Shown: positions 22,335 to 34,056 of the stretch, in pieces | How positions within the stretch are numbered: the stretch's first letter is position 1 | Layout of the letters: each line of letters begins with the position of its first letter | Assembly (NCBI GenBank): GCA_013396655.1 | Contig: WBMV01000298.1 | Location: forward strand, 3,131,644-3,195,643 | DNA length: 64,000 nt | DNA from: Campylorhamphus procurvoides | Taxonomy: Eukaryota; Chordata; Aves; Passeriformes; Dendrocolaptidae | Direction: 5' to 3' | Program-made: the position numbers and the translations under genes | The notes under the pieces: generated by a model | Databases searched by the model: none | Told to the model about the DNA's origin: nothing | Seen by the model: the letters and a program-made list of their open reading frames with translations, nothing else

Positions 22335-25300
22335 ATTTTAGCACAGATATTTAGATGACAGTTTTTTCTACCACTATAGGCATCCACCTTTACTTTGGTA
22401 TTTTCCTCATTTAGTCTGAGAGGAACTTTGGGTAATGTGTCTAAGCAGTGCATTAAGTACTGCACACATCTGTATGAAGCTGGGCATGATGAGAAATGAT
22501 GTGTCTTTTCCTGATCACCTTCTTGGTGTGCAGACTGTTCTCAAAACTGGGCTCTCTGCTTCCCAGCTAGTTTGCAGTTGCACACTCTCGGCCAGTGAAA
22601 TCCAAATGAGTAGAAGGTGGGGGACAGAACAGTGGCTGATCAACGCAGATGCCCACCAGCAGCACACTGGGGACTAAGTCACATCACATTCTGGTCCCAG
22701 TGCTACTGGGTGCTAGTTCTTCTCCCAAGAGAGCTCTGCTCTCTCTCCTGCTGGCTGGGGGCACAATTCTGCTTCTGTCCTCATGGCTTTCTCATTTTCT
22801 AGGTGCTCTTCAGCCCTCTGACTGGAATGGTTGAGAGCCAGGGGCATGTGGCTTTGAGAAAGGATGTGGGCATGCCTCTTTAATTCCCCGTGCAAAAGAG
22901 AATCCTGCGGTTGCAGATTTAATCTTGTGACACTAATGAAAAAGCAATTACATTGCACAACACATATGAAAATTATGACAGTCATTTATCTTTCTGAAGC
23001 TTTTGCAGTTTTATTCAGATTTATTGAAGGCTTCTTTTCCTCCAAATGACATCTTTCTGTAAGTCAAGTTCATCCGCCAGGATATCGAGTCATCAGAATG
23101 TCCGCAGTGATGAATTTTTAGAATGTCATTAAAACATGGTCCTTAGTATCAGTCATGGTCACACGAATGCAATAAGCCAAGCCAGGACAGCACACTTTGA
23201 GCCATCTAAATGTTTTTTGAAGGCTAATACACTTTTCACTTAATTACATTTTCAAATTATACAGCCATTTTGCAGTGATTCATTGTAATTATCATCTGTA
23301 TTTAATTTAGAGCAAAAAACCGTAGATAATCGTCTTTGGTATAAACACACTTCAGTCAGCGGATTTGTGGCAGGATGAAATTAACCCCACAAAGAGACCT
23401 TTTCATTACTCAGTTTTCCCATACAAAATATTAATTAAAATATTCTTAATACCAGAACAAAAAAGTGAATAACTGTAGTCGTGTGTAGCTGCGTACAAAA
23501 TCCCTTCAAACTTGCCAGTAGAATTGCACAGAAACAATGATTTTCCATCAGAAGAAGTAATGTGATTTAGACTCTCAGCTTACATGTATCTATGTTAGAA
23601 AAAGCATTTTTGGCAGCATCTCCAGGAGAAGTCTGCATCTTTACATTGAGTTATCACATGCAAAGTAAACCATGCCCAGAAAATGCTCCTGAGCCTGGAC
23701 TGGTGTGCATATGGTTAGTAAGGACAATGCCCAACGAGTGTCAGAGCAAGCAGAAAAGAAAGCAGAATCCGAAGGCAACACCAACAAGATCATATGCCAA
23801 ATTCAACTTAAGTGTAAGATGAAATGACATGTGGTGAGGTTGATGGTGCAATATATTTTTGCATAAATTCCACTGATTTTTATAAAACCGGATAGACTGC
23901 CTCCAGAGACAGAATTTGCTCAGATATAAAGCATATATTACCTCTTCACTCCTGCTGCTTACTACACCGCTTTCCAAAGCTCAAATAAAAACAACCCTGC
24001 ACCCAACACCTGAGGTGAAGATCAGTGACATTTCTCTGGTATGATCTCTATTTACTTTTCATGAAGGAATTTCACTGACCATCTTCTATTTAGGTTAGCT
24101 CAAAAAGCACCACATTGTAAAAAAAATTATGGCTAGTTTACAAACAACAGCTCACCTAATGATTCAAGGTGGATCACTCTGTGCTGATATAAATAAGAAC
24201 AGTTTTAGTCATATATATTGTGATAGTGAATCTGCTGCTATTGTGGCAGGGTTTTTGTTTAGTGCTTTTATCTACTCACACTTGAAGGGAATTATTATCC
24301 CAGATTATTTGCAGCTGAACACTTTTAAATCAATGGAGTTACAGAAGCAAGAAATTTGGCTTATTATTATAGTTATTTGTTCTTTAATAGCACCTGGGAA
24401 AGGACTGGATATTCATTACGATTGGTAACATCTGAACTTAGAGGAAGAAATATTCTTGTGGTGGTTTTTCAGTTATATCTAAAACAAGATGGAAAATTTT
24501 TTTAAAAGTGATAGGAAAATGGAGGACATTCTAGAAGTTGATATTATTCTAGGGTTGGTTGGATATGTAACTCAATGCTCCCAAATGAATTGGCTTTATT
24601 AAAAATGAAATAAATAAATAGGGACAGCCTTCCCCTACTGACCCTCATGTCTTTATTGCAGTAAAAGGACCATTTACAAGGAACCGAATGGCTCATACCT
24701 CTCTGCATTTAGCATCCTGCTATTTACCAGGACAACTGCAATTGAATCAGGCTGACTGAGCAATTGCTCTGTGGCTGAAGTTGCTTTGATTGTGTCAAAA
24801 CTTTGCTGAACAGTTGCTGTTGTCTGAGCACAATATTGTCATCAGTCACATGTTTACAAAATTTTCTTATGCTCTCAAGATTGATGAGATTGATGAGCCT
24901 CCTGAATCCTAGGTTATTCAAAGCTAGACCTCTTCACAGCATTCTGAGCATGGAGTAAATCTTGCATGTGAGAAGCTGGTGTGAGAGTCACTGTAATCAG
25001 GAATCTTGATATGGTTCCTTTCCCTACAGCTCTTTTGTGAAGACCCTTCCACAGGCACTTCTGAAAATGCTGCCCCCCATTCTTAATATACTTGAAGCTC
25101 TTCACTTTGATCTAGAGGATTGTCTTGTACTATGGCTGCATTCGTGACTTGTATGATAAAACTCACTGGTCAGGTTTTCCTGTTGACTGTCCTCTTAGGA
25201 AATTTGGACCCTGGACCTGGACATAAGGGAGCAATTAAAATGAAATAACTGTCCCTTCATAAAGTATGGATACTGCTCTTTGGGATGACAGTGGTCAAGG

Positions 25301-27219
25301 CAAAGCATAGATGGAATACAGCAGTTAGCTATCAGATGAGTACCTACAAAATACAGCAGTGAACACATAGAAAAGGGTTGAGCAGCAGAAGTTCAGTTTG
25401 GGCTTATGTGTTTTGTATGGGAAGACTTTCCATCAATCTGTCTGTGTTCAGGCTCTCCCTGGTACTGCTGGATGGTGTATGTGAAGCACAGCAGCAGGAC
25501 TCCCTCCCAGATGTTCAGGTGCCAGCTTGGAGGTGGTATGACCAAGGACAGCCCCTTCTTTAGGTGAACTTGGATCCAGGATCCCAGATGGTGTGGTTGG
25601 AATGGTCCATCCAGGGCCAGCCCTACTTGCCAGGGGAAATGCCTTTAAATTCAGCAACTACCAGCTGGCCTGCTCTGTGCCCTGACATATCATGGGAAAT
25701 AAAATTGTCAAGGCTCATATTTCCACAAATTGCAAGGAAAAACTGCACTCAGCCTATTTTCATATAATGCCATGCTTGTATGCTTCAGCTTGCAGAAATT
25801 ATGATCAATTTGACCATACTATTTATAATATCACCTGATGTTCTCAATCAGCCTGAAAACTTTTCAGAAAAACTTGGGAATTAAGTCCTGTGAACTTTCC
25901 AGGCTCCTTATTCAGAGCATATTCATGTAAAACTGCAATGCCCTGCCTTCCTCTTCAGTTGTTGCTGACACACGATGTCAGGAACAAAGCTTGTCAGAGA
26001 TGCCAACATAGCTTCTCATAAATTGCATTTCTGTAGTCTCTTGATATGTTGAATGTTCACAGTTGCTCAGAAAGAAGAGCATTTGTCATTTCTGGACTAA
26101 AGAAGTGGCAAGTGTAGATCCAGCAGCCTTGATTTTGCTTTATGGCATGTACATCCTTTTGGAGGCTGACAAACTAGTTTTGTGCAGTTAATGGGTTTGG
26201 GCAGTAACTAGATGCACACAAAATCATCACCTATTCACTGTGTTTAGGCAGTTCAGATATCAGCATCACATTCAAGTCTACAGAGAGCAAATAGGCTCCC
26301 AAAAGTGTGCTTTCCTTATTTTATTGAACAGAAAAACTTCATAGGTCACAGTTAATGTGCAACTCATGTTTCTGGAAAGAAACATGGAACTGGCAGCAAA
26401 GGAAGATGTAGGTCTCAGGTCAGCTAAAAATCACTGAAGAAAAGAAGGTGAATTACAGCAATTCTATTCTCTGAGGGTTAAAGACCCTTAAATCAAAAAG
26501 CTCTGGTCATACCTCTGCCAGCCTGGGAACATTCTTTTTGAGAAGAAAAGAAGTAAATTTATACGAGCCCATATTTCACTAAGTAATCAGACCCCTAGTA
26601 ACCTTCTAAAGCTCCTCCAAGTTTTTTTTAAATTTTTTTATTATTTTTATTTTTAATTCAGAAAAGTTTCTGTTTGTTGAGATAAGTTTTCTTACTGTCT
26701 AGTACTGACTTATGGGGAGAGAAAGATTTACCCCATGCCTTTAGATAGAGCTTTGTAGCGTTATACTGCACATTCTTAGGCTGTACATTAGGGATGCTGG
26801 TGCTCTCTGTTCTTGGGGTACTTTTTACTCAATTTGATCACCCCTGTAGAACTTTAGCTAAACCAGTTCCCTGAGAAAGGAAAACATTATTTCTACATAA
26901 GATTAGGTGTTCACTTGGGGAATTTCCAAGTACTGCACAAGAGCAGAAGAGTATTGGTAGCCATAGACAAGTACAATTTCTTTTAGATATCCCAAATCTT
27001 CAGTTTTCTCTCTGTCTATAAAGGCAAGAGGAAAAAGACTAAAATATAAATAAGAAATTTATATAAATACTGGACCAAATCCCAACAACAGCCAAAGAAT
27101 TAAGGAAATATTAAATTCCTAATTTGGAGTAGCTGTTTACTGTCTTTGAGGGACTAAGGAAATAATGTTTCAGTAGTCATGCTCTAGATATAGATGAATT
27201 CCTGGGAATATTTTGAATA
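22335..27219. other. Non-coding, no gene seen
   Basis: Short chance frames only (largest 99 codons, 24129-24428 plus). The block at about 23080-23420 is AT-rich but keeps scattered CpG and TAATTA-type cores (CACTTAATTACATT, TGTAATTATCATC) and has no simple repeat, so it is a candidate conserved non-coding element. Confidence 0.55.
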
Positions 27220-27798
27220 TGTGCATTGGTGCCAGCTAGGGTGAAGTTAACCTTTCTTGTAGCAGCCCTCCTAGTGCTGTGTGTTGTATTTGTAGCTATA
27301 ATGGCGTTGATAAGACAGCAATGTTTTGGTCATTGCTGAACAGTGCTCACACAGCATCAAGACTGCCTCTCCAACCCCACCCAAAGGCCAGTCGGCTGGG
27401 AGTGGGCCAGAGATCGGGAGAAGACACAGCTGAGACAGCAGTTCCAGACTATGAAATGATGAAAGCAACGTCCCTTACTGCATGATGTCATGTTTAGCAA
27501 TAAAAGCTAAGAGAAAGAAGGAGGCGGACTACACTCAGTATTATGACATTTGTCGTCTGACCCAACCACTGCATTTGCTGGGGCCCTACTTCGTGGACTT
27601 CACCTGCTGGTTAGAAGCAGAAAATAGATCTTTTTTTTTCCTTTGCTGCCATGTGCAGCCTTTGCTTTTCTTTTATTAAACTGTCTTTATCCTGACCCAC
27701 AAGATTTTTATCATATTTTACCCCTACCCATCTGAGAAGGGGTAGCAACAGAGTGGCTCGGAAGGGACCTTGTGGCCAGCCAAGGTCAACCCAACACA
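27220..27798 (+). mobile_element. ERV LTR, solo, plus strand
   Basis: The element runs from about TGTGCATTGGTGCCAGCTAG to AAGGTCAACCCAACACA. Diagnostic stretches are GTGCTGTGTGTTGTATTTG, ATAATGGCGTTGATAAGACA, CAATGTTTTGGTCATTGCTG, a TATA-like AATAAAAGC at 27499-27507 and a late TTTTATTAAACTGTCTTTAT (about 27670-27689) that carries the polyadenylation region. All fit, by memory, a passerine ERVL-type LTR family. The ends are roughly complementary (TGTG...CACA). I see no clear 5-bp target duplication and no internal retroviral sequence on either side. The left boundary is less certain than the right. Confidence 0.75.
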
Positions 27799-30618
27799 GT
27801 TGCCAAATAGTTTCAATTTCATCTTATAGTGTTGCAAACCATAACTAGGTATGTGAGATGCCTTCAAGTAGTTCCAGTTAGGAAGAAAATCCAAATTCCT
27901 TGTTCTATAAAATCACACAAAGCCCATATTTAGGAGAACACTTTTCATTCTTTTCGTGCTTGAAATGTCTTTCTAAATTGCTAGAACATTTGACAGACCC
28001 TAGAAACATAAACTCTTCATGTTGCAAGGGAAGGTCTTTCATAAAATTATTTTAAAATCCTGAGGGGTCCTCATTCTGAAGATGTTCACCTGCATCTATA
28101 AAAGAAATTTATAAAAATATGACATCAAAGTAGTACAAAGCGAACGGTTATTTTCCCAAGATTAAAGTGCATTTTTGGTTACTCAACTAGAAATTAAAAT
28201 TGGCTTTATTAAACATTTTCATTTGTACATTAAGCTTCATAAAGTAAGTTCTATGTAGGTCACAAATTTCCAGACACTGTGTTATGTTATGCTATGTGCC
28301 TTTGTGTTATGATACATTTAGAACCAATCTAAGTTTTGCATCAATTTTAATTTGCAAACGCACCTCTTCAAGCTGGGAAACATTTACACTTCAAAAGGTT
28401 TGTTGATATAAGTGAATAAAATGCATTATTGTTAAATTATTTGAGTGTGGGAAACAGACACTGTGGGGCCTAAGAATATAAACAAAATTTGCAAAGATGG
28501 TTTAAGATCCAGGATGTTGTTTAGTGAGGCTCAGAAAAGCACTTAAACTATTGGTTTATGATATATAAAATTCACTGACTATAAAGTATTTTTGAAAACT
28601 GTATATTTTAAAGACACGTATCGGAAATTTTTTGGCTCTTTGCTGTGTGCAGTTCCATGTTAGCTAACACATGGGAACTAAATTTCTAATCTGAGTTGGA
28701 ATTTCTTTTCTAACTTTAGAAAAATTCTACATACTTCCATCTTGGGATGGTTCTTTATAAGAGGTAGGCTGTCAGTCTTTCAGCTTGTGTTATTGTCGTT
28801 TAATAACACTAGGATAAGCAGGTGTGGCATTTTTACATTAATAGAAAATATAAATAAGAAATACTAATTAAAATTATTAAGTATTAATTATTAGTATTTT
28901 TAAATACTAATTTAAAAAAGGAAAGCAATTTCTTAGTGTATCAGTAGATGGCAAGGAAAATTGATTTTTACCTATTTTCATAATTCATTAGGCATATGCT
29001 AGTTTGGAGTGTAGGGAAGAAAATTGTTTCAAATTCCAGCTGCTAAATCTATCTGAGTAACCTTTGTCACACACACTTGATGGACAGCAGAGCCCTGCAA
29101 AGTAGTTTACAGGCAGGGGATGCTTCTTATGTTGCATGATCATGGGAACTTCCCCAGCACCACTGGGAGGAGGAGAAGGCTGGCAATAATTTACTGCATT
29201 GGTTAGGACCCTGGAGCAGGGCCAGGCTTAGTTCTGCCCACTGAGGTTGTCCTCTCTCATTTCCCAGCAGAAAATATTCTGTCTGAACCAGTTCTGATGG
29301 AAATTTTCCCAAACACTTCTGAAAAAAAGTCAAAAAAGAACTCATCGTCTCCCCAGTGAAACCTATTCCAGTGCTGGGCCCCATGTGCTGGTAGAAAACT
29401 AGTCTTGCCCCATCTCCTGAATTTCCAGTGTAAACCTGTTATGCTTAATCCTTTAACCCCTTGACATGGAGAAGAATTTATTTTCCTCCTTTCAGTAGGA
29501 AGCTTTGAAATCTTTTGAAGACTGCTACTGTGTTTCCCTTTGACTTTACTAAATTGAAACTAAAGCACTCCATTTGTTTCAGGGTGGCAGATAATTCAGA
29601 CTTGGTGCACCAAAACACGCACTGACAGATGTCCTTATAGTTGTGTTGTGTATCCCTCAGGTTTAGAAGTTTCAGTACTGAACTAGAAGCAATGTGCTAT
29701 TATATAATGACCCCCAAACATAAAAACATAGCTCCCCAAAATATAGATGCAGAGTCTCTATACTAACTTCTGATCACATCTAAAATGCCCTTTCTGCTAG
29801 GTGTGAATATAAATTGAAAGAACAAGGAAAAACCGCTGGGACCCATTGTTATCCACAAATAATATTTTATAAAGTCCTTTTGTTTTGTAACTGGTTTAAA
29901 AAGTGTAGATTAATATGGATGCTTTATGTTGTATTTAATCTTAATTTTTATGATCTTAATTGTCATAAATTTTGTGTATTTGAGGTTAATCTCATGGGCT
30001 CTGACAAAAATCTAATTGTCCATAAAGACAACCAAGGGATCAAGAAATACAGCACTAAGATATGAGTCAAGAAAGATAAAAATGAATTTGTAGAAATGAC
30101 TCAAAAAGAAAAATTAGAAATGGTTTTCTGTTTTTAAAGGTGCTATTCCATTTTGGTGTAATGGGTTGGTTAATGGTCTCTTCAGAGCAAGGGTGATGTG
30201 GTATTGAAGTATACAAATGTCCCACCATACCAATAAGACATGAGATCTTAAAACCAATAAGGCAAGCTCAAAGTGAATGGAAAGCTGGGCACCCTCCTCT
30301 CTTCCCAAATACAAGAAAAATCAGAGTAAACCATGACAGAATTTGATTTGCTTCTGCAAAGCAGCTGATAAGTGCATTTTCACAAAACAGTGCCTTGGAG
30401 TTATCCTTCTTGTCCACTTTCAGTGATTCTTGTAGCTCTATTTTTAAAGAGATAGATTTAAGTGCAGGAGGAGTAGACAAGACAAAGTAGCAGGTGACAA
30501 CCAAGGAAGATTGTGCAATGACAGTTGATTACGCAGCTTTTCAGTCCCTGAAACAGTATTTCAAAGGCAACTTTCCCTCTCATTCTTCCCTTACCCTCTC
30601 ATGAAAAGACCTGGTGTG
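27799..30618. other. Non-coding, AT-rich, no gene seen
   Basis: No frame above about 85 codons and none with a recognisable product. It contains the palindromic AT cluster at 28859-28911. Confidence 0.6.
28859..28911. repeat. Palindromic AT cluster with three arms
   Basis: AAATACTAAT occurs at 28859-28868 and 28902-28911, and its exact reverse complement ATTAGTATTT at 28890-28899. The middle arm can pair perfectly with either outer arm (2-base or 21-base loop), giving two mutually exclusive hairpins. Confidence 0.8.
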
Positions 30619-30624
30619 TCTAAT

Positions 30625-30902
30625 AGGAATCTGAGAGAATGGCCTGAAGTTGTCTCAGGGGTGGTTTAGGTTGGATAGTAGGAAAAGGTTCTTCACCCAG
30701 AGGGTAATTGGGCACTGGAACACGCTCCCCAGGGCAGTGGTCACAGCACCAAGCCTGGCAGAATTTAAGAAACATTTGGGTGATACTCTCAGGGACGTGG
30801 TATAACTCTTGGGGATGGTCCTGTGCAGGGTTGGGAGTTGGACTTGATGATCCTTGTGTGTTCCTTCCAACGTGACATGCTCTCTGATTTGGTGATGCTA
30901 TG
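30625..30902 (+). mobile_element. CR1 LINE 3' fragment, plus strand
   Basis: The sequence passes through GGTTTAGGTTGGATAGTAGG, AAAGGTTCTTCACCCAGAGG, ACTGGAACACGCTCCCCAG and GGACTTGATGATCCTTGTG to a degraded tail near GATTTGGTGATGCTATG. Details such as TTCCTTCCAACGTG suggest a different CR1 subfamily from the copies at 8.6, 21.8 and 38.8 kb. The open frames on the opposite strand (30620-30928) are antisense artefacts. Confidence 0.9.
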
Positions 30903-31331
30903 CTTGGAAAGAGATTAGTTAGATTCAAATCTAATTGCTTTTATATGCCACTTAGTAATTTGTCTCAAACAATGAAAGGCACAAAATTGTAATTAAGGCT
31001 TCCAGCTAATGGCAAGATAAAATGCACGCCATGATAATAAAGCAAGTGGTTGAATGGGTGCAGCATGTCATAAAGTTATCACCTCAGAGAGAGACTATTG
31101 TTCCCTTCTGAGCCTGTGTGCTGTTCTCTAATTGTTAAGAAAATTAGGAACAGATGATGATTTTGGAGGCAAATCTGCATTTCTTCTGGAAATGTCACAT
31201 TTATCTCATAAACAGCATCAGCTTAGCAGAAAAGAGCACAGGTAAACAAAGGGTTTCAGCTTGAGGTATGATGACATGACCCAGAAGTGACCCTCTGGGT
31301 CACACCAAGGCCAAGTAAATCCAAAAGCTCG

Positions 31332-31360
31332 GTGTATATATATGTGTGTATATACACACA

Positions 31361-31405
<45 letters not shown>

Positions 31406-31441
31406 GTATATATATGTATGTATGTGTGTGTACGTATATAT
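31332..31441. repeat. Compound CA/TA/TG microsatellite
   Basis: A pure AC run of 39 bases (31362-31400) is flanked by TATATG/TGTGTA alternation on the left and TATATGTATG/TGTGTG on the right. The flanks are partly complementary. Likely length-polymorphic. Confidence 0.95.
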
Positions 31442-33617
31442 GATTTTAATTCTATTAAGACTGGCTGGATGTACTCTCCAGATTGAGACAGTAGTATTTG
31501 GCTGCATGGCTGGGTAATTAGGTGACTGGCAGTCTGGTCCCAGCAGTTGTCTCTGTGCACACAGAGACCACTGATACAGCCTGGGTGCACTGTGTCCTGG
31601 ACAGAGACTTTGTGTAGGGCAAGGTGCCCCTACATCAGCTTACACCATCACATTTGTACCAGAGCTGAACGACCTCTGACAAGGCACGTGGCCAGGCTGA
31701 CAAGCTGTGAGGTGTGAGCTTGCCCACTGTGGCTGTCCGCCAGAATTTTAAACTCAGTGTACCCAAGCTGTGTGTGCTTTGGATTTTTATTTCCTGCAGA
31801 GTAGGAAGGCTATTTACTGCCTTAGCAGAGGAACTCGTTAAGTCCAGCAATCCTTGAGACGTCTCAGAAAGAGAAATCTCTGCAAATGCAGGATGTTCTC
31901 CAACTAATTTTACTCCATTAAAGGGTTTACCTGAGGGGGCAGAACCTTTCCTGATGGAAATCACAAAGTGGAGTTCAGTGAGAGCATCTTAATAGTCAGG
32001 TGCATATACCAACCTCCAGGCTACAGCCTTTTTAGAAATAAGGTTATTTCTGACTGCAATTTCTCATGACGAATCAATGCATTGCAACACTTTTGAAATA
32101 TTTTGCCCTACTGTTCCATCTCTCATCCTTCTTCCAGATCTCCCCATCCTCATCCTTATGCACTCACTTTCCATCTCTGCTTCCCATGGCTACATTGCAA
32201 ACTGGATCCATTGATTTTGATTTGGAATAACCCCCTCTTTCCTTTAATTACTTTCTTTAATGACTGGCTTATTTTTTAACTGGGTAGTTACCTGAGTCAC
32301 AAGTCACACAAGCAGCTGTTCCAGTTCTGCAGAACAGCAATGACACACAGCACCAGGTAGGAGGGAGCTGTAGGGCACAAATATCTTAAAACTCCTGGAT
32401 GTTTCATCTTGTGAAATCTCAGCTTAAGTCATTCCTATTAAAGTTACTTCCTTGAGCATAAAATACGTGTAGATTGACAAACAGTGTAAACGAATATAAA
32501 AATGACACTCTCATCTACTGTTTTGGAAACTCCCTGGATGATAATGGATTTCCAGGCTTGATTTACAATGACTGGAACTGTTGGTTGAAAACAGGGAGAG
32601 TACTCCCAATACATCACATTTGCAAATGGGTAATATGCAGTCTAATCCTCAAAAGCAGCAGTAGAAAACAAATCTGTAATGCTATAAGTCCAAAAGCAAT
32701 GTAAAAAAGATAGTATTTTTTTCCCCCTAACATTGCTGGGGATACAGCTTTGTATTTTCCTAGGCTTTCTTGAAATGAAATGTTTTGTTTCAGAAGAAAG
32801 GGAGGCTTGTGGTTCAGATTCAGTTCAGAAACAAGGTATCCAAACTACTGTTTCTACAAGCAGGCATTTGCCAGGAGTTTAAGCCTCTGTCACAGCCAAT
32901 GCAGTAAGTACACCTGTAGAGCAGTTCATCTCACCCTAGAGCAGTGATTCAAGGTGGAACTCAGTTTCCTGAACAAAGGCTTCTTGTGGTGCTTGAGATG
33001 CCCAGGAGATCTGCCCAGGGCAGGCCGATAGGGCAGGCACAGCAGACCTCCACCCTCTTGTGACAGCAACTGAAGACATAAAAGATAATTCACAGCATCT
33101 AAGATTACACTGGACACCTGTATTTAGACTACTGAATCTTACTGTAGCAGTTAGTCAGTTAAACAATTTTACAATGTCAATATATGGTTGATGGCACTAC
33201 ACTAGTATCATATCCACAAACTTCAGTAGGATCTCACATGGACCTATTTGAATCTCTGTACACAGATGTATATATTTAAATGTCTTACCCTCAATTCAAA
33301 TCCCACTCTATTTGTCAAATCAAACAAACAGAAGATGTTTATTTTTGAGAAGAATCAAGTGTTGTTTAATGTGAAACCTTTTTATACATATGGTAGCTCT
33401 GCTGATAAACTCAAAAATCAGCCCCTTGTGGCATCTCTGGGTATGCATGTATTTGGCAGTGGCTCTGTGCACTTCTGGTCCTAAATATTGCAGTCTCAGA
33501 CTTTGGCACTTACACAGGGTGCCATGTGAGACTCAGTTCTTATTTTGTGCATCAAGCTGAAATGAGCAGGAAATGATAATTGGTTCAAAACCAGCAAATA
33601 TTCACGCTCATATGAAT

Positions 33618-33668
33618 GCCTCGATGATCGTCATGGGTCCCTTTCAACTCAGCATATTATGTGATTCA
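33618..33668 (+). mobile_element. Short CR1 3' tail, plus strand
   Basis: CCTCGATGATCGTCATGGGT followed by CCCTTTCAACTCAGCATATT and ATGTGATTC is the terminal 50 bases or so of a CR1 (family usual: GATGATC...GGTCCCTTCCAACTCAG...ATTCTATGATTC). Nothing 5' of this is recognisable, so it is an extremely truncated insertion. Confidence 0.75.
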
Positions 33669-33985
33669 GGCTGCAGTCTTACAACAACATTTCACTAAAG
33701 ATCTCTCTGAACAAAACCTCTTTGACTATATGAATAAGGATGAGGAGAAAAGTTGAAGGCAAAAACCTCCCCCAGTCCATTCAGACAACACATAGCAACT
33801 GCAAGATGTTATATTTAATTGTACATTTTGATGTTTCAGCCTTTCACCCAGACGTAGAAAAATCATCCAAAGTTTGAATATCCAATTTTTAGTATGAAAA
33901 CTATATTTCCATGTTTTGTAAGAGTGGCTAAAAACCTTCTCTTTTTCTAGCACAGAGCAGATTCCCCATCAGACAGCTTAGTGGG

Positions 33986-34056
33986 TAAAAAACCCAACCC
34001 AAACCAAACCCAAACCAAACCAACCAACCAACCCCTCCTCCCCCCACCCCCAACAA
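33986..34056. repeat. AACC/AAACC simple repeat with C-run
   Basis: AACCC, AAACC and AACC units are repeated about twelve times and pass into a C-rich segment (CCCCTCCTCCCCCCACCCCC). Confidence 0.9.

Noticed and set aside
30620..30928. Minus-strand frames of 102 and 71 codons
   Set aside because: Antisense to a CR1 fragment on the plus strand.
31256..31590. Three frames rich in Thr-His, Cys-Val or Tyr-Ile
   Set aside because: Direct translations of the CA/TA microsatellite.
33986..34056. AACCC-rich array considered as interstitial telomere repeat
   Set aside because: Units are AACC, AAACC and AACCC, not the vertebrate CCCTAA hexamer.
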